This document shows, piece after piece, positions 1 to 5,822 of a stretch of DNA of 5,822 bases. Source of the DNA: Pseudofrankia asymbiotica. GTDB taxonomy: Bacteria > Actinomycetota > Actinomycetes > Frankiales > Frankiaceae. The notes beneath the pieces are model-generated. The model did not search any database. It worked only from the letters and a program-made list of their open reading frames with translations, and had not been told where the DNA came from. The translations under genes and the position numbers were made by a program. Numbering within the stretch: position 1 is the first letter of the stretch; each line of letters opens with the position of its first letter. The stretch spans positions 18,136 to 23,957 of the forward strand of contig NZ_MOMC01000002.1 in the NCBI RefSeq assembly GCF_001983105.1, written 5' to 3'.

Positions 1-1
1 C

Positions 2-127
2 CGTCAGGTGTTCCAGCAGATGACCGAGAACCAGGCACAACGGGTCGCCGACCTGCTGGAACCCAGCACCGACGACCTGCTGCATCTCACCCCGGAGGAC
101 ATTCCTTCGCCCGGCACCGGCCTCTGA
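2..127 (+). CDS. C-terminal end of an unidentified protein (5' end outside window)
   Basis: An open frame enters from the left edge and ends at TGA 125-127, giving the last 41 residues of a protein. Of these 41 codons, 34 end in G or C, as expected for a real gene in this genome. The tail begins RQVFQQMTENQAQRVADLLE, which reads as an amphipathic helix. It continues with an acidic, leucine-containing stretch (STDDLLHLTPEDIPSP) and ends GTGL. I do not recognise the family, and the tail is too short to assign one. The gene lies on the same strand as the large helicase gene, 166 bases upstream of it. That gap contains hairpins and a fresh ribosome binding site, so the two are probably separate transcription units, although read-through cannot be excluded. 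Confidence 0.65.
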   Translation, partial: RQVFQQMTENQAQRVADLLEPSTDDLLHLTPEDIPSPGTGL

Positions 128-139
128 GTCCGCCGCGCA

Positions 140-179
140 CGGACCGGGATGGTCCGCGTCGCGGCCCGGCCGCCGGGCC
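140..179 (+). terminator. Two tandem hairpins, possible terminator of the upstream gene
   Basis: The first hairpin is CGGACC (140-145) pairing with GGTCCG (151-156) around a five-base loop. The second is GGCCCGG (163-169) pairing with CCGGGCC (173-179) around a three-base loop. They begin 13 bases after the upstream stop codon. Neither is followed by a T-run. In high-GC actinomycetes, terminators without a T-run are often proposed, so the call is plausible. Perfect short stems are also common by chance in DNA this rich in G and C. Confidence 0.35.
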
Positions 180-219
180 CCTGGCAGGGTTCCGTTGTCC
201 TGGCCGAGGGGACACCGCT

Positions 220-238
220 CGGGCGCGGGCGGCGCCCG
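220..238. repeat. Inverted repeat in the helicase-gene leader region
   Basis: CGGGCGC (220-226) pairs perfectly with GCGCCCG (232-238) around a five-base loop. It lies about 55 bases upstream of the start codon. It could be an operator, part of a 5' untranslated hairpin, or chance pairing in GC-rich DNA. Nothing in the sequence decides between these. Confidence 0.3.
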
Positions 239-283
239 GCGTGGCGCTGGGCCGGGTACGGCATTATCGAGAGAGCTACGCAC

Positions 284-290
284 GGAGGGG
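284..290 (+). promoter_or_regulatory. Shine-Dalgarno sequence that fixes the helicase start
   Basis: GGAGGGG lies just upstream of ATG 294, with the GGAGG core at 284-288 and five bases between core and start codon. This is a strong, well-spaced site. The alternative in-frame ATG at 195 has nothing comparable before it, so translation most likely begins at 294. Confidence 0.8.
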
Positions 291-293
291 TGG

Positions 294-3200
294 ATGACGG
301 CGGCGTCGGGGGAGCAGGAGCGGTTCGCCACGCTCACCAACCGGTGCCACCGGCTGGTGCGGTTCCTGCATGAGGTCGCGCTGTCCCAGTCCGGCCAGGT
401 GACAACGGTCGAGGACAACCCGCTGGTGGTGTGGCTCGCGCAGCTGCCGGGCGGCCTGTCACTGTTCGAGCACGCGACCGCGGGCGAGGTCGCGCTGGAG
501 GCGCCGGCCGCCGCCGTGCTGCCCTCGCCGCCGCCGCTGCCGGACGCGCTGGCCGGCTGGGTGGTGCTGCCCGAGCCGGGCGACGTGCCGTCGGACTCGC
601 CGCCGCTGCGCGAGACCAGCCTGCGCTCCCGCGCGGGCTGGCCGGACGGGATCCCGCTGCGGCCGGGCGGCCAGCCGGTGGTCGAGGGGCTCACGGAGCC
701 GGTACGGCTCGTCGACCGTCCCGAGGTGCCACAGGCCTACCAGGACTGGCTGCCCACCTGGCAGATCTGGGCCGCCAGGGCGCGGGCCGACGCCGACCGG
801 CGCGCTCTGCACGGCGTCCTGCACAGCGTGGCCGGCCGGCTCGCGCAGGAGGGCGACGGGCTGGAGCTGGTACTCGCCACCGGCCTGCTCTCCTGGCGCG
901 CCCCCGACGGCCGGACGCTGCGCCGCCATCTGCTGACCACGAGGCTCGCCGTCGAGGTCGACCCGATCACCTCCGCCATCCGGCTGCGCGTGCCGGACGG
1001 CGTCGCCACCCGGCTCGAGGATGGCCTGCTGGACGGGCTGCCCGTCTTCCACGCCGAGCGCACGAACGCGCTGCACGAACGGCTGCGCGCCCGCCCGGCC
1101 GCGCCGCTCGGCGGCGAGGACGAGCGGTTGCTGCGCGACTGGCTGACGCTCGCGCTCGACGTCGGCCACGACGGCTACTCGGCCTCGTGGCCGCCGCCCG
1201 GCCCGCCGACCGACCGGCCGCGGGTCGACCTCGCCCCCGCGCTGGTGCTGCGCGCCCGCGGCAGCGCTGCGTTGCTCACCTACTACGAGCAGATGCTCGA
1301 CGCGCTGCGCGGCGACGGCCGCCCTCCGCTCGGGCTCGTCCAGCTGGTGGAGACGCTGGAGGCCGACGAGCGGCTGGCCTGGCTCGCCGCCGAGGGCGCC
1401 GCCAGCCCCGTCCGTCTCTCCGACGACCCGCTGTTCCCGCTGCCGGCCAACCCGGAGCAGGCGCACGTCATGGAGCGGCTGCGTCACGACAGCGGCGTGA
1501 TCGTCGAGGGCCCACCGGGCACGGGCAAGACGCACACCATCGCCAACCTGGTCTCGGCGCTGCTGGCCGAGGGGCAGCGAGTGCTGGTGACCAGCCAGAA
1601 GGCGCAGGCGTTGCGGGTGCTGCGCGACAAGCTCCCGGAGTCGCTGCGGCGGCTGTGCGTCTCGCTCACGGACACCGAGGGCATCGAGGCCTCCGACCTC
1701 GCGGCGAGCGTGAGCGCGCTCGCCGCGGAGAAGGCCGCCTACCATCCGGACGGCCAGGTCCGCCGGATCGACGAGGCCCGCGCTCGCCGCGACGCCGCGA
1801 TCGCCCGCCGCGACGAGCTCGTGGCGGCCATTCAGGAGCTGCGCGCCGCCGAGGCCGTCGGCCACCCGGAGGGCGAGGTCGCCGCGGGCTGGTCGGGGAC
1901 GCGCGGGACGATCGCCGCCCGGCTCCGCGGCGAGCGCGCCGAGCACGGCTGGCTCCCGCTCCCGGTCCCCCGCGGCCCCGCGGGCGAGCCGCCGCCCGCG
2001 CCGCTGACGGCCGACGAGGCCATCGAGCTCTGGGCGCTGCTGCGCGCCGGCACCGGGACGGCGCCGGGTGACGGGACGGAGGCCGGCAGCCGGCGCCCGG
2101 GCACGCCAGGCGCCGGCGCCCCAGGGGAGTTCACCGAGCCGGGCGGCGACGCGTTGGACGACGACATCGGCCTCGGCCCGGTGTCCCTGCCCGGCGTCCA
2201 GGCCGTCGAACGGCTGCTGGAGCGGGAGCGGGCCGCGGCGGCCGAGGCGGGCACCGCCTCCAGGGCCGCGTCCGGGTCGGCCCTCGGCGAGGTGGCCGCC
2301 GCGCTCGGCGTGCTCGACGCGGTCGGTCTCGACCGGCTCACCGCCGCTGTCGAGGCGGTCACCCGGGCGCTGGAGGAGGCGCGCCGGACCGCCCGGCGCG
2401 CGCCCTGGATTCCGCGCGCGCTCGACGACGCCCTCGCCGGCCGCGACGGCGCCGTGTGGGGGAAGGTCACCTCGGCGGCGCCGGCGCTCGCCGAGGCGAC
2501 CGAGGCGCTCGGGACGCTCGGCCTGCACGCCGTCACGCTGCCGGCCGCCGCGGTCCTGGCACCGGCGGGCATCGGCGACCCCCTGGCGACGCCGGCGGCG
2601 CGCATGCTCGCCGCCGGCGAGGCGTTGCGCGGGCATCTGGACCATGGCGGCAACCTGCGCCGGATGTTCCGCTCCCGGGTCCAGAAGGACGCGGCCGACC
2701 TGCTCGCCGAGTCCACGGTCGACGGTCGCGCGCCCACCACGCCCGAGCTGCTGGACCTCGTACTCGCCCGGCTGCGCGCCGAGGTCGCGATCGACGCCGC
2801 CGCCAGGGCCTGGGCGCTCGCGGGTGTGAACGTCGGCTTCGGGCCCGGTGACGCGCGCGGGCGCGGCGAGACGGCCGGCTCACCCACCGAAGCCGGCGCT
2901 GGGGGCCTTCCCGGGCGGCCCGCGGGCCAGGGCGCGGCCGGTGGCTCGGCTGGCCCCACTGGCCCGGCTGGCGAGATCGTGGCTCCCGAGATTCGGCTCG
3001 CCCGGCTCACCGAGGCCCAGGACGCGCTGGGCGCCGTCGTCGCCGTCCTCACGGCCCGCGACCAGGTCCACTCCCTGCTCGCGTCGCTGGGTGCCGAGAC
3101 TGGCGTGCACCTGGCCGGTCCCGGCCTCGGCAGCGGCCTGGTCGACCTGGGATCAGCCGACGCCTTGCGGGCGCTGGCCGGGGCGCTGGCACTCGCCCGG

Positions 3201-5537
3201 CTGCGGCTGGCCGCGGCCGGTGCCCGGGCGGAGATCGAGCGGCCGCGGGCCGAGGTCGAGGCCGCGGCGGACGGGAGCGGGTTCCCCGCCGAGCTGCGCC
3301 GGCTCGCGGGCGCGCTCGCGGCCCGCGATCTCGCCGGCTACCGCCTGGCGCGCGACGGGCTGCTGGCCGCGGTCGGCGCCCGGCGCGCGGCCGCCCGCCG
3401 CGAGGTCCTGCTCCGGCGGCTGACGGGCGCCCACCCGGCGCTGGCGGAACTGCTGCTCGCCCAGGCGGCCACCGGCACGGCCGGCCCGCGCGGCGCCCCC
3501 GTGCCCGCGGGCGACGACGAATGGCGTTGTCGGCTCGCGCGGTTCGAGGCCGCCTGGTCCTGGGGGCTGGCCGCCGGCTGGTTCGCGGCCTCCCGGACTG
3601 GCCAAGCCGATCAGGGAGGAACCCCGGGCGGGAGCGCCGCCAGGCGTGGCCCGGCGGGCGATGCCGGCCGGGCGTCCACCGCCGCCGCGCCTGACCTCGA
3701 CGCCCAGCTCGACGCCGCCGAGGACGCGGTCGCCGCCACCACCGCCGAGCTCGCCGGCGCCAAGGCCTGGCGGCACTGCCTGGAGCGGATGGGCACCCGC
3801 GAGTCGGCCGCCCTGCGCGCGTACGCGGACGCGGTCGCCGCCGGCGGCCGGTTCGCCGGCCGGCACGCCGACCGCTACCGGCAGGCCGCCAGGGAGGCGA
3901 TGGCGATCGCCCAGACGGCCGTGCCCGCCTGGGTCATGCCGATCGCCGAGGTGCTCGCCACGATCCCGGCTGTCCGCGACAGCTTCGACGTGGTGATCGT
4001 GGACGAGGGAAGCCAGGCCGGCCTGGACAGCCTGTTCCTCCTGTGGCTCGCGCCACGGGTGATCATCGTCGGCGACGACCGGCAGTGCGCCCCGGCGGCC
4101 GCGCCGGGCGACCTGGCGCACGCCGGTCTCACCGGCGCCGGCGGGGAGGGCCCCGCCACCGCCGACGACGATGGCCTGGACCCGATGTTCCGTCGCCTGG
4201 ACGCCCTGCTGCCCGACCTGCCCGGTTGGCTGCGTGTCTCGTTCACCCCCCGGTCGAGCCTGTTCAGCCTGCTGCGGACCAGGTTCGGCGAGGTCATCCG
4301 CCTGCGCGAGCATTTCCGCTGCATGCCGGAGATCATCGAATGGTCGTCGGCGATGTTCTACCGGGACGCGCCGCTGGTCCCGCTGCGCCAGTTCGGCGCC
4401 GACCGGCTGCCCCCGTTGCGCGCCCGCTATGTGCCGCACGCCTACACGACCGGCGCGGGCGCCGCGCTGCGCAACCCGGCGGAGGCGGAGGCGCTGGTCT
4501 CCCAGGTGCTGAGCTGCGCGGCCGACCCCCGTTACGACGGGGCCTCGTTCGGCGTCGTCGTCCTGCAGGGCACCGGGCAGGCGGACCTCGTCCGCTCGCT
4601 GCTCGCCGCCCGGATGTCGGCCGCCGAGCAGCAGCGCCGCCGGCTGCGGGTCGGCACGCCCCCGGACTTCCAGGGCGACGAGCGCGACGTGGTGTTCCTG
4701 TCGATGGTGGTCACGCCGGACACGGCGACCCCGGCGCTGAGGCGGCAGGAGTACCAGCGGCGGTTCAACGTCGCGGCCTCGCGCGCCCGCGACCAGATGT
4801 GGCTGTTCCACTCCGTCGGCCTGGAGGACCTGCGGCCCGACGACCTGCGGCACAGCCACCTCGGCTACGTGCTGGCCCGTAGCCGCGCCCAGGAGGTCGA
4901 CGCCGTCGAGCCGCCGCGGCCCGACCAGGTGTCCCCGGACATCCCGCATCCCCGCTTCGACTCGCTGTTCGAGCAGCGGGTCTTCCGCGAGCTCACCGCC
5001 GCGGGCTACCACGTGCTGCCGCAGGTCGAGGTGAACGGCCGGCGCATCGACCTGGTCGTCGCGGGCGGGCGGGCACGGCTCGCGGTCGAGTGCGACGGCG
5101 ACGAGGTCGGCACGCCGGCCCAGGTCGCCCACGACTTCGCCCGGGAGCGCCAGCTGCGCCGCGCCGGCTGGCCGTTCTGGCGCGTCCGCCAGTCCGACTT
5201 CGAGAGTGACCCGGCGGCGGCGCTCGCCAGTCTGTGGCCGCGCCTGTCCGCCGCCGGCATCGGCCCGGCCGGCGGCCGGTCGGGAACGCCCGCGACGGGC
5301 CCCATCGGACGTGTGGCGACCGGGCCGGCCGGTGCCGAGCACGCGCCCGGCGCGCCCGCGCTCCGGGAGGCGGCGGGCGCCGCCGTCGACGAGACGAGGG
5401 ACGGCGCGGACAGGTCGTCAAGCCCAGGCGGGACCGACCGGACAGCGGCCGTCCGCGCCGAGCCGGACGAGCTCGCCCGCCGGTGGTCCCCGATCACGCT
5501 GTCCGAGCTCGACGGCCTGGACGACGGCCCGGCCTAG
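294..5537 (+). CDS. Superfamily 1 helicase fused to a C-terminal Vsr-like (PD-(D/E)XK) endonuclease domain
   Basis: This 1747-residue protein is probably an ATP-driven DNA (or RNA) translocase carrying its own nuclease. An N-terminal region (about 1-385) has no motif I can name, but it includes a conserved-looking segment just before the helicase (APALVLRARG, then LTYYEQMLDAL). Helicase motifs follow: Q motif NPEQ (Q389), Walker A GPPGTGKT (K412), Walker B DEGSQ (D1237-E1238), motif III GDDRQ (1260-1264), motif IV LREHFRC (1337-1343), motif V FQGDERD (1459-1465) and motif VI NVAASRAR with arginines 1497 and 1499. This set is typical of Upf1/DNA2-like SF1B enzymes. Between Walker A and B are 825 residues, largely helical, including a charged helix near 484-530, and three low-complexity linkers (586-624, 850-893, 1100-1132). 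A nuclease domain occupies about 1553-1650, followed by a disordered tail. No signal peptide or membrane segment is seen, so it should be cytoplasmic. The frame is unbroken to TAG 5535-5537 and all ATPase motifs look intact. The layout resembles the anti-phage protein Hhe (DUF4011-helicase-Vsr); defence is an inference, and a repair role is the main alternative. Confidence 0.93.
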   Translation: MTAASGEQERFATLTNRCHRLVRFLHEVALSQSGQVTTVEDNPLVVWLAQLPGGLSLFEHATAGEVALEAPAAAVLPSPPPLPDALAGWVVLPEPGDVPSDSPPLRETSLRSRAGWPDGIPLRPGGQPVVEGLTEPVRLVDRPEVPQAYQDWLPTWQIWAARARADADRRALHGVLHSVAGRLAQEGDGLELVLATGLLSWRAPDGRTLRRHLLTTRLAVEVDPITSAIRLRVPDGVATRLEDGLLDGLPVFHAERTNALHERLRARPAAPLGGEDERLLRDWLTLALDVGHDGYSASWPPPGPPTDRPRVDLAPALVLRARGSAALLTYYEQMLDALRGDGRPPLGLVQLVETLEADERLAWLAAEGAASPVRLSDDPLFPLPANPEQAHVMERLRHDSGVIVEGPPGTGKTHTIANLVSALLAEGQRVLVTSQKAQALRVLRDKLPESLRRLCVSLTDTEGIEASDLAASVSALAAEKAAYHPDGQVRRIDEARARRDAAIARRDELVAAIQELRAAEAVGHPEGEVAAGWSGTRGTIAARLRGERAEHGWLPLPVPRGPAGEPPPAPLTADEAIELWALLRAGTGTAPGDGTEAGSRRPGTPGAGAPGEFTEPGGDALDDDIGLGPVSLPGVQAVERLLERERAAAAEAGTASRAASGSALGEVAAALGVLDAVGLDRLTAAVEAVTRALEEARRTARRAPWIPRALDDALAGRDGAVWGKVTSAAPALAEATEALGTLGLHAVTLPAAAVLAPAGIGDPLATPAARMLAAGEALRGHLDHGGNLRRMFRSRVQKDAADLLAESTVDGRAPTTPELLDLVLARLRAEVAIDAAARAWALAGVNVGFGPGDARGRGETAGSPTEAGAGGLPGRPAGQGAAGGSAGPTGPAGEIVAPEIRLARLTEAQDALGAVVAVLTARDQVHSLLASLGAETGVHLAGPGLGSGLVDLGSADALRALAGALALARLRLAAAGARAEIERPRAEVEAAADGSGFPAELRRLAGALAARDLAGYRLARDGLLAAVGARRAAARREVLLRRLTGAHPALAELLLAQAATGTAGPRGAPVPAGDDEWRCRLARFEAAWSWGLAAGWFAASRTGQADQGGTPGGSAARRGPAGDAGRASTAAAPDLDAQLDAAEDAVAATTAELAGAKAWRHCLERMGTRESAALRAYADAVAAGGRFAGRHADRYRQAAREAMAIAQTAVPAWVMPIAEVLATIPAVRDSFDVVIVDEGSQAGLDSLFLLWLAPRVIIVGDDRQCAPAAAPGDLAHAGLTGAGGEGPATADDDGLDPMFRRLDALLPDLPGWLRVSFTPRSSLFSLLRTRFGEVIRLREHFRCMPEIIEWSSAMFYRDAPLVPLRQFGADRLPPLRARYVPHAYTTGAGAALRNPAEAEALVSQVLSCAADPRYDGASFGVVVLQGTGQADLVRSLLAARMSAAEQQRRRLRVGTPPDFQGDERDVVFLSMVVTPDTATPALRRQEYQRRFNVAASRARDQMWLFHSVGLEDLRPDDLRHSHLGYVLARSRAQEVDAVEPPRPDQVSPDIPHPRFDSLFEQRVFRELTAAGYHVLPQVEVNGRRIDLVVAGGRARLAVECDGDEVGTPAQVAHDFARERQLRRAGWPFWRVRQSDFESDPAAALASLWPRLSAAGIGPAGGRSGTPATGPIGRVATGPAGAEHAPGAPALREAAGAAVDETRDGADRSSSPGGTDRTAAVRAEPDELARRWSPITLSELDGLDDGPA
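4950..5243 (+). other. Vsr-like/DUF559-like endonuclease domain of the helicase protein (about residues 1553-1650)
   Basis: The order of elements fits a PD-(D/E)XK nuclease of the Vsr/DUF559/MTES_1575 type: helix FEQRVFREL with E1560, strand VNGRRIDLVV with D1586, strand LAVECDG with E1599 and D1601, then a helix with RERQLRRAGW and the closing strand PFWRVRQSDF (W1626, W1629, R1630). In related domains, as I remember them, the acidic strand reads ECDGDEWHG. Here it reads ECDGDEVGT, so the Trp and His are replaced by V1605 and G1606. The core acids are kept, so the fold assignment is good but catalytic activity is less certain. The domain begins about 50 residues after helicase motif VI. Confidence 0.8.
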
Positions 5538-5544
5538 GACGAGC

Positions 5545-5601
5545 CGGGAGCCGGTCAGCGGCCGGCGGTGGATGGGCTGTCGGGAGCCGGGCGGCCGGAT
5601 G
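5545..5601. repeat. Imperfect direct repeat across the convergent gene ends
   Basis: CGGGAGCCGG followed by GCGGCCGG and then ATG occurs twice. The first copy (5545-5574) is interrupted by TCA and by CGGTGG; the second (5581-5601) is uninterrupted. The TCA interrupting the first copy is the reverse complement of the proposed - strand stop codon. A small local duplication is possible; in DNA this GC-rich the similarity may also be chance. Confidence 0.4.
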
Positions 5602-5822
5602 CCTTGCGGGCGCCGCGCGACGCCGGGTCGCGACCCGGCTGCCGGGCTCCGGCCGCGCGGGCCTCGTCGTGATCGTGTGACCTCTGGCCGGGTGGCGAGA
5701 GCGGGCGGGGCGAGGCGGTGACCTCCTGCCCGACCGGAACCGCCGGCAGGTCGTCGGTGTCGGTGTCGGTGTCCTCAGGCTCGGTCTGGTCGTTCGGGCT
5801 CGCGTTGGCGGGTTCCGAGCCG
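5555..5822 (-). CDS. Probable C-terminal end of a convergent gene of unknown function (5' end outside window)
   Basis: On the - strand a frame is open from the right edge (first full codon 5821-5819) to TGA at 5557-5555, giving 88 residues with no in-frame ATG or GTG, so the start lies outside the window. Of 88 codons, 77 end in G or C, which supports real coding in this genome. The sequence is rich in Pro, Ala, Arg, Asp and Ser and looks disordered: an acidic part with the run DTDTDTDD, then a basic Arg/Ala/Pro part ending PSTAGR. No domain is recognisable; it would suit the flexible tail of a larger protein. It faces the helicase gene with only 17 bases between the two stop codons. The alternative is non-coding DNA, since a frame of this length can stay open by chance at this GC content. 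Confidence 0.5.
   Translation of the reverse strand, partial: GSEPANASPNDQTEPEDTDTDTDDLPAVPVGQEVTASPRPLSPPGQRSHDHDEARAAGARQPGRDPASRGARKASGRPAPDSPSTAGR
5622..5639. repeat. Perfect 18-base palindrome
   Basis: GCCGGGTCG (5622-5630) is followed directly by its exact reverse complement CGACCCGGC (5631-5639). It lies within the proposed - strand coding tail, about 65 bases before that gene's stop codon and 85 bases after the helicase stop. As RNA it could form a stem of about seven pairs with a four-base loop. It might serve as a terminator stem or a protein-binding site; no T-run follows on either strand. Confidence 0.6.
5755..5772. repeat. Three tandem copies of the hexamer CGGTGT
   Basis: CGGTGT is repeated exactly three times. 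On the - strand these bases encode alternating Asp and Thr in the proposed tail protein. Because the unit is six bases, gain or loss of copies would keep the reading frame. Confidence 0.7.

Larger units (their letters stand above)
128..293. other. Intergenic region upstream of the helicase-nuclease gene
   Basis: This 166-base gap has no convincing gene. It holds two close hairpins (140-156 and 163-179), a third one (220-238), and the Shine-Dalgarno of the next gene at its right end. The least GC-rich part is around 261-277, where CATTAT at 262-267 matches four of six positions of a -10 box. No matching -35 box was found at the usual distance, so a promoter is likely here but cannot be placed. 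Confidence 0.6.

Noticed and set aside
262..267. CATTAT as a -10 promoter box for the helicase gene
   Set aside because: Only four of six positions match and no -35 box was found 16-18 bases upstream; too weak to list as a feature.
195..293. In-frame upstream ATG at 195 that would add 33 residues to the helicase
   Set aside because: No ribosome binding site precedes it, the added residues are Arg/Gly-rich and uninformative, and ATG 294 has a strong GGAGGGG at good spacing.
2049..2165. An intein or mobile insertion within the helicase
   Set aside because: The linker is only about 39 residues, has no intein splicing motifs and no target-site duplication; a low-complexity linker explains it better.
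459..2645. Long antisense open frame of 728 residues opposite the helicase
   Set aside because: Its translation is a low-complexity Arg/Gly/Ala-rich string with no motif; long antisense frames are expected opposite genes with extreme third-position GC.
3153..5342. Second long antisense open frame of 729 residues
   Set aside because: Same reason: no domain, biased composition, and it lies fully opposite the conserved helicase and nuclease motifs.
5550..5566. Short stem GCCGG/CCGGC as a terminator between the convergent genes
   Set aside because: Only five pairs with a seven-base loop and no T-run; expected by chance in this composition.
5206..5721. + strand open frame overlapping the helicase 3' end and running past it
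   Set aside because: Its translation is Arg/Pro-rich without motifs, it is out of frame with the nuclease end, and the - strand frame over 5555-5822 has better codon use.

Overview
The window is very GC-rich, with G or C in most third codon positions on both strands. It looks like a high-GC actinomycete. The Ala/Gly/Pro-rich linkers inside an otherwise conserved enzyme suggest Frankia or a relative, but that is an impression; no marker gene is present to settle it.

Layout: (1) 2-127, the last 41 codons of a + strand gene of unknown function. (2) 128-293, a 166-base gap with two closely spaced hairpins after the upstream stop (possible terminator), a third hairpin, and a strong ribosome binding site for the next gene. 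(3) 294-5537, a single gene filling about 90 percent of the window and encoding a 1747-residue superfamily 1 (Upf1/DNA2-like) helicase fused to a C-terminal Vsr-like/DUF559-like endonuclease domain. (4) 5538-5554, a 17-base gap. (5) 5555-5822, probably the C-terminal end of a convergent - strand gene of unknown function, containing an 18-base perfect palindrome and a short hexamer repeat.

The large gene is the point of interest. All the usual helicase motifs can be read: Q motif, Walker A GPPGTGKT, DEGSQ, GDDRQ, LREHFRC, FQGDERD and NVAASRAR. However, Walker A and Walker B lie 825 residues apart. The stretch between them is mostly helical and is broken by three low-complexity linkers. The nuclease domain keeps the acidic residues expected of a PD-(D/E)XK fold. 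It has lost the Trp-His pair that Vsr-type and related domains normally carry just after the acidic core. This helicase plus Vsr-like nuclease layout matches the general design of single-protein anti-phage systems such as Hhe (DUF4011-helicase-Vsr). A role in defence or DNA processing is therefore a reasonable inference, but nothing else in the window (partner gene, mobile element, other defence gene) confirms it. No RNA gene, CRISPR array or insertion sequence was seen.
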